Assembly (NCBI GenBank): GCA_050084515.1
Contig: CM114274.1
Span: 13,206,001-13,270,000, forward strand
DNA length: 64,000 nt
Reading direction: 5' to 3'
Origin: Blasia pusilla
Lineage: Eukaryota > Marchantiophyta > Marchantiopsida > Blasiales
The translations under genes and the position numbers were made by a program. This document shows positions 33,480 to 44,017 of this stretch, one piece after another (position 1 is the first letter of the stretch; each line of letters opens with the position of its first letter). The notes below the pieces were generated by a model. That model did not search any database and was not told the DNA's origin. It saw only the letters and a list, made by a program, of their open reading frames with translations.

Positions 33480-36227
33480 AGAATCCAAAGATTTCCTCCT
33501 GCATTCGATGAGGGTAATGGTATGTTCGAGGATATTCCCCTTCCGTCTTTTGAGGAATATCTTGCCATAAGAAAGGTGGCAAGATCAATTCGAGCCTCCT
33601 CAAAACAAGGTCATCCACCAATGGATTTTGATGTTGGTTTGCCACAAGTTGTTGAGTTGTGTTGAGGGCATCCCGAACTTTGTGTGGATTCAACCCATGA
33701 GCAAAGAAGAAGTTTTCAGCCTCTCGATTTTGGAGATCTATGGCTTTTCCGTGGATGAGGTCTCCTCGATCGTACATGTCAACGAAGCCGACCAACCATG
33801 CTCGCATAGCCTGATCAATCCTCTGCTACGACATTGTCCCATGCTATGCATAGAGCTGGAGGCCAAAATTGCTCGATAGGTTGAAAGAAGAAGATCATAT
33901 CAACCTCCTTCACAAGACAACCCTCAAGTACATTTGTCTCGAGGGTGAGTTCTTCCACGTTACCCCTTCCCCTCCATCGCAAGAGTTCATCTATCTCTTG
34001 CTTTTGTCTTGCCATGATGTGTTCATATGCCCTGCTCCATTGCTTTGTGTGGTCAACCATTTCAGCTCTTTGCCTTCTATGAAGATCATATGTGGAAATA
34101 GATTCATTCACAAGCCTTTCCATATCTCTCTTCAGTTATGCTCCTTAGATAGTTGTTCATACTTCCCCTTCAAAACGTTGAATTCTATGGCCAAAATTAA
34201 CTTGCGTTGAGAATTTGTTATTAAACTCTCCAACTATGATAGACAAGATATTACCTCGCTATTATCCGGAGCACTCTCCCCACGAAAGGTTTGGGGAAGA
34301 GCACCGCTATGTACAAGGCAATCATAACTCTCCCTTAGCCCATCAAACCTCATATTATGACCTATATTGAGGTCATTCAAAAAATCTCATCTATCCTTCG
34401 CCCCCATGTGCACTCGCCCTTCATCTCCACTCTTGTCATATATCTCTTCTTGAGCATGACGATTTGTTATGTGTCCATCCAAGGAAGATAGTATGCCTCT
34501 AAGGCTTCTTGACAATCGATCTTGCTGATAATGGCCAGATGACGCTTGTGGTGATGAAGCTTCCGCTCTTGGTCGTTTAGACTGTGGTGGTGGGGTTATA
34601 CTATCTTCTTCTCCGAGTCTCTTATATATTCTCGAAGACCCCTCATCCACATCGCCATACTGAACCTCCATATCCTTCATCAACTCCACGACTTTGAGTT
34701 GAACAAGTACCTTGCTCACTTACTTCCTCTTCCTCTTGGGGAGGTCTTCATAATTATGAGCAAGGTACTTCATAATTTTGGCCCAATCCTTTGTCCACTC
34801 ATTTTCTTCCACTTTCCTTGCAAATTCTCCAATCGCACGCTCTGGCCACTTTAGCCGTGACTTCTTGAACTCTCCTTTTAAAAATTGTGGGTCAATGGAA
34901 CTCTCCTTTTAAAAAGTGAGATTTACTTATTTGGAACTCTCCTTTTAAAAAGTGTGGGTCACGGCTAAAGTGGCTTATTTGGAATTTACTTTCCAAATAA
35001 GTAAATCTCACATTCGATTGGGCATATTTGATAGCGAGGTTGTATGTCACACAATTGAAATTCTTCATAATCATTCCTAGGGCATAGATTTCAATGGCCT
35101 TGCTAAAAATAATATTCTCAAGCCCTACTATCAACTCTGGTACTATATGCCCAACATGGTTTTTTTGTTCATGTTGCCACCATCTATGAGGTGAGTTTAA
35201 GTTGTCATCAGTCCAGATAGCATTTCCCCAATCTCCAACGGCGATGTATGGGTTAGAGTTGGATCCAAAATGGATGAAAATGTTCCTAGCATGAAGTTTG
35301 ATATGAAAAACCTCATGTTTGTTGACAGTCTCCATGGTACTAAGAAGGGCAACCACAAGCTGGATGAAATTTGATGCTATTGTGAGACATCTGATCTTTT
35401 CCAACTCTCTTAATCTAGCCCCACTGTTCTTCAAAGCATGGAATGCCCGCAACCAATTTTCAAGATGCCCATCATTCTAATATGGATAGATAGTACGTGG
35501 TGGATCCTCGATCAACCTTCCCATCATGCGAACAACACCACACTGTAAAATACTCACAAAAAATCCTCGCGCATCATTAATTTTCTTGAAAATAATAGAG
35601 ATAATTCTTTATACATCTTTATGCAATAGTACATATCTTCACTTAAGCCAATGGTTCCCTTTATGTTACAACAGTACACAGTTTCGTGTAAACTGGATCT
35701 CACAATATCGCTCGGATCATCTCCTACTACTACATTACTGTCAAAATTCCATGTTACTCCACATGGAACTATCAATGTCTACCCCACAGAAGTACTATGT
35801 TCCTTGAAAAAACGTTGAGCACTTCTTAACTCTACATTGAATCTTTCTATGAGAGCCGACTCTGCAACATTCAGCTTCTAATCCTTATATGTCTTGAGAT
35901 CAACATATACTCTCTCCAAATGAATACCTTGTTGGGCACAAAATTTCACTAACCTATCGGCTCTTTGGCATCCACTTCCCAATTAAATGCCTTTGCCACT
36001 CTCTTGGATAATCTTTGCAATTCCAAGGTGTAGTCATGGAAACCATCCATACCCCTTAAAATGTAAGATCTTCTCTTCTCTAATGATAGCGGAAAAAACC
36101 AATCTAACCATGCCTCTCTGATGGCCATGTTGAAATCATTTCTCGAAATTACTCTTTGCCTCTTGGCACAATCATTGGACTCGTTTTGGATCTCTCCCGC
36201 TCTCAATGATCCAGCCCCACTAGACAT
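33480..36227 (-). pseudogene. Multi-part protein with degenerate kinase-like core
   Basis: Minus-strand coding signal runs for 2.7 kb in several frames. The N-terminal piece (36,227-35,949) has AIREAWLDWFFPLSLEKRRS. A middle piece (about 35,930-35,520) includes CAQQGIHLERVYVDLKTYKD and REDFL. The core (35,452-34,990) has FHIKLHARNIFIHF, PYIAVGDWGNAIW, HIVPELIVG and KAIEIYALGMIM, which align in order with the catalytic loop, DFG, APE and aF-helix blocks of protein kinases. HIKLHARN replaces HRDLKxxN and DWG replaces DFG. The C-terminal pieces have WPERAIGEFARKVEENEW, a basic PKRKRK (34,737), QSKRPRAE (about 34,575) and a coiled-coil-like stretch (34,123-33,815). Stops and frame changes make it a pseudogene or an unrecognised intron-rich gene. 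I cannot name the family; activity is unlikely. Confidence 0.5.
34846..35011. repeat. Complex local rearrangement with two nested inverted duplications
   Basis: CCACTTTAGCCGTGAC at 34,846-34,861 recurs exactly inverted at 34,958-34,973. GTGAGATTTACTTATTTGGA (34,916-34,935; match extends to 34,936) recurs exactly inverted at 34,991-35,011. Between them GGAACTCTCCTTTTAAAAA occurs three times in direct orientation. It lies in the kinase-like pseudogene and disrupts it. Confidence 0.9.
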
Positions 36228-36835
36228 TTCCCTCGGATGAAGAAGTTATAAACATCTCTTAAAAAACTAGGGAAAGAAATGTACGGGTTGAGACAAGAAA
36301 GTACCGAAAAGATAATGACATGCGAAGCTAAAATAATGACTCAAAATGCACGGGCGTGTGAATGATGGAACGACGGTTTCGATTTAGGATTGGGCACTCA
36401 AAGGGAATTTTTAGATATAGGGCGTGTTTAGATAAGTTTCCTTGATCACCTATACATCCCTAATGTGCTAAGGAGAACCCATGAAACAAATCTAAAACTC
36501 AAAATCACCAAATAAGTTTAGAGACACAAGAGATTTCCACACTCACAAACACTCACCTAATGTGAAATCAATTGGAGTTTGTTTAGGATGCAACAAGGAA
36601 CACAAATATCCAAGTTTGTCACAAACTAAATCCAACTATCCCCAAAAGGCACCCAATGGATTTCCTCAAAATTGCTAGTAACCTTGAAAGCCCTGAGCTT
36701 TCAAGGCAATAACGAAATTTGGAGCCTAATCCAAAATATGTTAAAAATTAAATAAAACATGGAAAAATAGATTATATGGGTTAATTAGTCCCTAATCCCC
36801 TCCTTTTAGGCTTTTCGGGGGCCATTTATGGGCCC
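36228..36835. other. Unassigned spacer
   Basis: Upstream side of the minus-strand kinase-like pseudogene. No promoter motif stands out. Confidence 0.3.
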
Positions 36836-36839
36836 TTTC

Positions 36840-37592
36840 CTTATGGGATTTTCCCCAAAACGGGGAGGGGAGGTGAAGCGAGGGTGGGGCCAAGTATGAA
36901 TTTGGCCCTAGCCCCTCCCAACCCGCCATGTGTCCTCGTGGGACGCGGGCTACATACGGGCTCCACGTGAGCTTCAAAGACCACCACATGGCAGCTCCCG
37001 AATACCGGGATGACGACGGGTTTCAGCGCGGGTGCCATTTGGCACCACCCAATTTGTGCAGACCCACGTAGACTATGCCACGAGCTACGGCGGGGGTTCA
37101 CAAACTGCAACGCAGGATCACAGCCCGCATGCGGGCTACGGGGGAAGGGCTCGCGTAGGGTTGTATATTTTGAATATGTACAAATTTGGATGGTAATTTT
37201 TAAATTTTTCTTCATTTTGGCCAGCTAAATATATACAAATACAAAGGGAACCTCCCTGTATCTTCGGTTTTTGGATGATAATTGAGAAGCTGAATCGGTA
37301 ATTTCTAAATTCTATTGGCTATTACTAATGTAATACTACATGTAACCACGGTTCTCCCCGGATATATATTGGGCTCGCGGGCCATTGCGCGGGCTAGGGC
37401 CCTACACAATGAATCGGGAGGGCCGACGTGTGCCCAACTCATCCAGCGACGTGGGTCTTAGCTAAAAATGGGCATCGGGCGTGATGCGCATTGGCCAAGC
37501 AAGGGTGGAATGCTCAGGTGGCGCATGGACATGTCCATCCTTGGGACGGACATAAGTCCGCGGACATGGAGTTTGTCTGCGTGCAACCTTGC
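36840..37592. repeat. GC-rich repeat family member
   Basis: Two GC-rich blocks (36,840-37,160 and 37,350-37,592) are separated by AT-rich sequence. The right end is gcaaccttgc at 37,583-37,592, preceded by GGACATAAGTCCGCGGACAT, the same layout as the copy that ends at 43,990. No clear left terminal repeat was found. Confidence 0.55.
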
Positions 37593-37634
37593 TCTCTAGC
37601 ACTTTGCGCTAGATCTTCGAGAAGACCTTCAATG

Positions 37635-37685
37635 GGACTTCAAGCCAAATGCAATCCAAGAGTGATTGCATTCGGCTTGAAGTCC
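37635..37685. repeat. 22-bp inverted repeat, 7-nt spacer, one mismatch
   Basis: GGACTTCAAGCCAAATGCAA and onward (37,635-37,656) is matched by its reverse complement at 37,664-37,685 except for one base. Confidence 0.95.
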
Positions 37686-37689
37686 TTAT

Positions 37690-38105
37690 GTTGTCATACA
37701 CGCATTTCAATTTCTGAAAGATTTAGAGTTCCGAGTGGCGCTCCATAGCTATGGGCCTTTACAAGGCATTTGCATTGTAAACCTATCTTCTCATTTACTT
37801 GGGATCATGGGAGCGCCAATATCTCAATGCACTATTTTCTGATTGGTGAGATCATCGCCAATCAATTATTCACTCATATTTAGGCTCTTTAGGCTCTATC
37901 AGGATAGAATGCGGATTCTTGTACTCAGGACTACAGATGAAGCTTTGGTGAGTTGGACATTGCTTCCACTCCCGCTTAAAGGTCGCTTGAGCTTACCTTT
38001 CATGTAGAAAAGTTGTATGCGTGCAAGTAACTCCAAATTTTATGAGAGAAAGTCTTCGGCTTTGGGTACTCCTTTTGAGTTCGTGTGAAATTGGTCCCTA
38101 TGCCA
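37690..38105. other. Unassigned spacer
   Basis: No supported feature. Confidence 0.3.
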
Positions 38106-38108
38106 ACT

Positions 38109-38425
38109 TCACAAATACTCAAAATTTGTATTACTTGGAGCGATATAGCCATATGAACTTGCGATGACATACATGGATTCTAGCTGGCCAGGTGTGGTTT
38201 CAAAGAGCTTCGCAAGTCCAAAATCAGCCACATGCGCCTCAAAATCCATCTCCAAGAGTAAGTCATTGGACTTGACATCTTGCTGTACAATGTGTGGTAC
38301 GCAGTCGTGATGCAAGTAAGCAAACCTCTCCGCAACTCCTATAGAGATCTGTTATCGGGTTAGCCAATCTAAGATGTGGCCTTGGCGATGCGTAGGATGT
38401 CACCAACACTACCGTTAGGCATGTA
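38109..38425 (-). pseudogene. LRR receptor-like kinase fragment, subfamily XI type
   Basis: On the minus strand the conceptual protein reads LVDEYMPNGSVGDIL, then (after a frame change and a TAA) DWLTR and [20 protein letters not shown], then [30 protein letters not shown], then [12 protein letters not shown]. These are the hinge, aE helix, catalytic loop, DFG motif and activation segment of CLV1/HSL-like receptor kinases. VQQD replaces VHRD (the catalytic Asp is kept), and the APE glutamate is lost. It has no upstream LRR or TM part here and stops near 38,109. It belongs to a different kinase class from the fragment at 115-520. Confidence 0.75.
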
Positions 38426-38870
38426 CTCATCAACCAACATAAATATACTCATAAATCTTTGGATTTGTTAGAAACTCAGTTTGGAGGGCTTGGATTCTGA
38501 ACCCGAACGTGGGAGTCATGGAACCCTCAGATTTGTCAAATCGTAAGTTGAGTAGCCACGGCTCCGACCAAACGTTGCATAGTCCTGGCTTAAGAGTTAA
38601 AATAAGTATTCTCAAATTTGGCATACTATCATCGTCAAAATCCAAACTGTGCCCTATTACGGGAGGCTGATAATTCACTGCCATGCACACATAGCACGAT
38701 TGCTTGAGCTAGACCATCGTCCAATGTGCCCTCCTATTCATCATAGCGTTGGGGGTTAAGCCACGAGCACACAGGCTTTATTGCTTTGCGCAATGAAGGT
38801 TGTCGGGATTGAGGGGATAAGATGAGGAGATTTATTTATAAATAAAAACTAAATTACCTTCTATTTTGAT
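38426..38870. other. Unassigned spacer
   Basis: A minus-strand frame at 38,430-38,690 has no recognisable domain. Confidence 0.3.
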
Positions 38871-38874
38871 GGAA

Positions 38875-39165
38875 TGAGTGGAAATTGGTTAGATGGCCAA
38901 GGTGGGATGAGGAAGGTCGTGGGTTTGATTCCGAAGATGATCCTGCGTGGAACACTTTCCATGAAAATTTTTGGGAACCAATCTGCAATTATTATACTTC
39001 CCTCCACCGACGTGACCAATCGAGTAGCAATATTCGCCTTTGGGAATATCATAGCTTTCATAGTCATCCCACTCTCCGGCTTAGGTCGTCCATAGCTATC
39101 ACATATATCGCATCCATTAAACTAAGATTAACATAAAAACGAAGAAAAGTAAAAAAACTTAAAAT
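38875..39165 (+). mobile_element. Possible tRNA-derived SINE
   Basis: A pol III A-box-like TGGCCAAGGTGG at 38,894-38,905 and a B-box-like GGTTTGATTCC at 38,922-38,932 stand in the right order and spacing. An A-rich segment (39,127-39,165) follows about 200 bp downstream, where a SINE tail would be. No copy elsewhere in the window and no target duplication was identified, so this is tentative. Confidence 0.35.
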
Positions 39166-39240
39166 TCATCATGTCATTTTTACCAGTTAAAGCAATATTA
39201 ACATAAAAACGAAGAAAAGTAAAAAAAGAACTTAAAATTC
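39124..39240. repeat. Direct repeat of an A-rich ~45-bp block
   Basis: ATTAACATAAAAACGAAGAA and onward occurs at about 39,127 and again at about 39,193, each followed by AAAAGTAAAAAAA and CTTAAAATTC. Confidence 0.9.
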
Positions 39241-42200
39241 GTTACGTCCGGTGGGATTTTATGAGGAACACATTTGACGGCCAGGAGTACCTTTCTTACA
39301 AAAGCAGTTTATAATAGCATCCGTGCTCTTATAAATTGGCGGTTCGGGTCGGGCGGCGAACAGTAGTATGTTTGAAAAGTTACTGGTTTGTTTCTCCGGC
39401 TGAAAACTACTAAAGCTGTGCCGCCGTTAGGAAAATGATGATGGTGCTGCTGAGAGACGCTGGCAGGTGATTAGTATTTGGTGATTAGAAAGACTTTTCA
39501 AATTTGGATCTCGGGTGGTCCAGTTCCGTCTACAGAACTGTAGTCGATACTGTAGGTACCGTGCTGTGTCGGTTGCAGCTGTTCCCACCACCGTTCCTTC
39601 GTCGCTTCGTCCCTCGGTCGCTAACTAGAGTCCGTAGGCGGTACCATGGTATTCACTCTAGTGACTGTACCGCATATGAGAATAAATAATAATAATAATA
39701 GCTAACAATAAAATAACTACGGTGCCTCCTCCACGGGAAGACATCATTCTCTCGTCATTCGCCATGATGATTCCATATGCGAATGTTCTGTTCCTAAACA
39801 TGATTACGGAATCTACTTGGAAATTCCCGCTAGATCTCGCATCCCGGGCAATCTACAAGTTTCGAGTACTTCGCTCCGTCATGAGCGCTCATAAAGTACA
39901 GGGACCAATGCTCGGCAAGAACCGGCATTTTTTGTTAAAGCAGCCGGTTGAGAACGCGCGATTTCCGGTTCAAATCTGACAGTTTTGGAAACTTCCCGAC
40001 GAGAAAAGTGAGTTTTCTTTGTTAAATTTAAAAAAACCGGCTAGAATGGAAACTTTGCCGACTACCTTGAGAGTTCTCTCGGAAAGCTACCGGTATGCAT
40101 AAAAATCCTTGCCGAGCACTGATCTGGACTCTGGAGCGGACTCAGCGGAGTTTTTTGCGCTCCACCAGTTCGGTAACTTCGGTTCCATCTACCGCGGTCA
40201 ACTGACTGACTGACCGTCCGTCCTCCCGGAGGTTGGTGCGTGACCAGATGCGCACCAGAAATATTACGCGGGGCTGGTTTCCCCGGCCCCCCAACCTCTG
40301 CCGGTTTCTTTTCCCGCTTTTCGAGGTCCGAATTATTTGATAACGTTGTCGGTATTTAAAAAATTTCTATGCAACAAATTTTTAAAAATCTCTTATTGTT
40401 TTCCGACGATTATCAATTACGGATATCATTTATATTGCTACTGGAGAACGCTTTTTTATCTCTGAAATCTTCACATCAGACAACCTGGCAACGAGAAAAT
40501 ACTTTTCATAAGACGAGTTTTGAAAAAGATTTGTGAATGTAAGACTCAGGTCGTACACCAGCAATTTTAATAGTCAAAACTACAACCCCTTAATAATCTT
40601 AGTGAACAAAACTGTTTACAACATGTGCGGTCTCCAAAACCATCAATTTTTCACTGAGACTTCATTTCAATTTCAGATCCTTTATATAATTCTCATGCAA
40701 AAAGTGTCCTTGAATGTTGTGGTAGGAAGTATTGAACCAATCAAGGTGCTCTATTTGGTTGGCATGCTTTGGGATAGCGATGATGTTTGCTGAGATATTT
40801 TGTACTACATTTTTAACTAATACTTGTAAGATGCCCATAGAAAATATGGAGTAAAGTAAATAATTGAAATTATGATATATCAGTAAAGTTACATACAATT
40901 TTAAATTTCTGATGCGTTTTGTACGGCCTAACTACCATGTGTCCTATAATAAGTTGTTGTTTTGTCATATGATATGTGACCGTACTTTTGGAAAGTTAAA
41001 AAACAATCCTTAATTAATAATGGAGATGACGGTTGGGTTTTGGAAGTAGTGCTTGAGTTGTCTATAATTTGTAGACGTTATTGTTACTATCTCAATGTGT
41101 AGTAGAATAAGTGGTGTTTCCAAGTTTTGTGATTTGGAAAATTGGCCTAAGCTAGTGCTTTCCAGTAGATTGATTAGATAAGTATATCGTATGCAAATTT
41201 CAAAAGAATGCTAACTCTTCTATATTTGCTTTAGATTTCGTCTTGTAGATCTAACCTTTGTAAAATATTGTTGTTGAGACTTTCTTAAGTGAAGATTTAT
41301 GTTTATATCCAAGCTTTTCCTAGTTGGTGGATATAATCCAAAATTTAGATGTCTCATAACCGATGTTTAATCGGTCTCATAACCGATGTTTTCTTAAATA
41401 ATGATGACTGAATTTGGTTCTGTAAAATTATTTTATTTTATCTAAAAAAATAAAACGCAATTTGAAATAAGATGTTTTTAATGAAAAATTACTAACCTTA
41501 CAATCTATGCTTATGGAAAAAAAAAAAAAATTTATATTTGGATCATATCCGATAAAACCACATGGAAATACTCAATGAATCAGATATTGTGGTTGACACC
41601 TTCTAAAAGTAAAAAGATAGGAATTTTTTTTTAAGTGAAGGAGAGATAGATAAATGCCATGGTTAAACAAGCTATCCAAAAACCAAGATAATCCCATAAT
41701 AGAAATTTAAGAATCAAGGACATGTGGAGATAATGTATGGTAAAAGTGGACTTACAAAATGGAGCAATATACTCATAGACATAGAGAAGCTAACTATAAT
41801 GGATAGTGCAGGAAGCTAGATTTTCCCTTTATAATATGTTTATTTTGTTGAATTCTACTTTGAAAGAAAACAAAAGAATCTAAGAAAGAAAACACCACTT
41901 GAATTCAATAACAACGTATAATGGAAATGGGAGGATCTATAGAAAATGAGATATGGTATTCTGGGAATTAAAATTGGAGGGAAAATACCATAGACATTGG
42001 AATGATATCGGAACTTTATGGAGAATATGCTAATATTCCAATGACAAAAAGTTATGAGATTTGGAATAGAAATGTGATTGAGAATCAAGTGATATACAAT
42101 CATATATCATCATCTAAGATAAGATGAAAAGACTTTGTGCGGATTTTTGGGAATATATTAATATTTTCTCATATTTCTAAAATTGGAGAGTGCCCTCTTT

Positions 42201-42530
42201 AATTTTCAAACCTCTCTCCTGAGCTCCTCTTGACCCTTTGAGCCAATAAGATTGCTCCCACTCTTATCTAATATGATTATTCAATCTCTCAACCAAGAAG
42301 ATCATTTGAAATTTATTTGAGAAGTTAATTAAGAGTTTTAGGAGTTGGGAAAGTCAGCGATCATGGATAATTACCAAAAATTAATTCAAAGTATACAACG
42401 CATGGCACGGGAGTCACTAGTTAGTGGATACATGGGCTAACTAGGGCCTCACTCATTCTCTTTCTGTATATTTTTACTCTTACTCTTTATAGGAGGAATG
42501 AGAATATCTATGCATCAATGTTTCAGGGAA
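39241..42530. other. Unassigned region
   Basis: Mixed composition to about 40.3 kb, then AT-rich. No gene recognised. A 23-bp tandem duplication (GTCTCATAACCGATGTTTAA and onward) occurs at 41,351-41,395. Confidence 0.4.
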
Positions 42531-42533
42531 ACA

Positions 42534-44017
42534 AGCAAGTGTGGACAAGTCCACGGACATGCCCAATGGGTCCTCCGCCCGTACCTGCGCTCGCTGAGCC
42601 CGTAGAGCGTGCAAGGTTGCTCACGGACAAAGTCTGTGTCCACAGACATGTCCATCCCTAGGAAGAACATATCCATGTAGGCGCAAGTACCCAAGGCCTA
42701 CACCCGAGCCCACCCGGTCGCAACATACGCTTAGGCTCGGCCTACCCGCACCTAGTCTAAGAACTTGTTGCATGTTTTATAGCCCACACCGGCCCGCCTT
42801 AAGCGCGCATTGGTGCGCATATGGCGGGCTAATATTATAATAATATTATATATATGCATAGCAAGGTTTCACATAGAAAAAGTTCATGTTTGTGCGGGCC
42901 AGCATACCTACGGCCCACACCTCAGCCTACCTTGAGCTTTCCAAGCCCGTAACGTAGATCCAGGTTTGGCTAGACCGCACCCATTTTGTAGCGTGCATGA
43001 AGACCGTGGCAGACCCATAGGTAAGACTTAGGCCCGTGCAAGGTCTGCAAGGCAGGTTCAAGACCTTGCTCAACACACGGGCCTTGAGCCCGCCCTACGC
43101 ATGCCTTAGGCCCGACTTGTGCATGCTTGAGCCCAGCTAATGGGGGCCCTGCCCACCTTGCCAGACTACAATGGACCGCGGGCAGGCTACAAAATGGGTG
43201 CAAGTTGGCCAACCCGGATCTACTTTACATGTTGCCATGGTTGCACGAAAATGTATATGCCCCGCGGGTCCCCTACGCAGGTTCTTTTGGTATCCCAATG
43301 GCCCATGTAAGCTTGGGATGCAGGAACAATTGCGGGCTCAAATTAAGGGAGGCGGGCAGGAATCAACTCACCTCCCTTAATTTAAGCCCGAAACATTTCT
43401 TGCATCCCGAGCCCAAACTCATTCCTACGTCCCAACCCTCCCCGAGCCACATGGGCCATTGGAGCCCCTTCGGGCCCAGGTAGGATGGGCTACGGGCCCA
43501 AGCCCGCCGGTATGGGCTACGTGCGGGCTGATTCCTACCCGCCTCCCTAAATCTGAGCATGCACCCGTTCCCAGATCTCAAGCATGCACGGGCCACTGAG
43601 GTACCAAAAAAGTCCAAGCAAGGGACCCGTGGGGCATATTCGTGGATGTACATGTCCACAAGTCCCCCATAGGAATGTTCATGGATGGACATGTCCACAA
43701 ACATGCGCAGGCGCTGAGCCCGCCTAGGGCTCGTGCCTTGAGTGTTTGCGTGCTGCGGGCCGCACACGGGCTTCATGCAGGAAATAAAATGGGTGCAGGT
43801 TGGCCGAGCCCGGGCCTACGTTACAGGTTCAGCGGGCCGCGCATGGGCTTCATGGGGGCTATAAAATGGGTGCGGGTTGGCCGAGCCAATACCTACGTTA
43901 CAAGCTCAGTGGGCTTGGGTACCGGCGACGGCTACCCAAGCCCGCGCGGACATGTCTGCAGACACGGACTTTGTCCATATGCAACCTTGCTATGCACGTA
44001 TATTATTATTATAATTA
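42534..44017. mobile_element. GC-rich element with ~43-bp terminal inverted repeats, most complete copy
   Basis: The left end at 42,611-42,653 reads gcaaggttgc, 4 variable bases, then GGACAAAGTC and GACATGTCC. The right end at 43,948-43,990 is its inverse with about six mismatches in 43. The body is about 1.3 kb of GC-rich sequence full of GGGCCC, GCCCGC and GCGGGC words. It contains inner inverted echoes: TATGCATAGCAAGGTT near 42,855 against AACCTTGCTATGCACG at 43,984, together with AT-rich flanks. No transposase is encoded. Open frames inside are by-products of the GC-rich body. Confidence 0.6.
43334..43389. repeat. Inverted repeat inside the GC-rich element
   Basis: GGGCTCAAATTAAGGGAGG (43,334-43,352) is matched inverted at 43,371-43,389 with one mismatch; weaker similarity extends about 20 bp outward on both sides. 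Confidence 0.9.

Noticed and set aside
39940-39980. GGTTCAAATCT as a tRNA B-box
   Set aside because: No A-box 30 to 40 bp upstream and no acceptor stem pairing; chance match.
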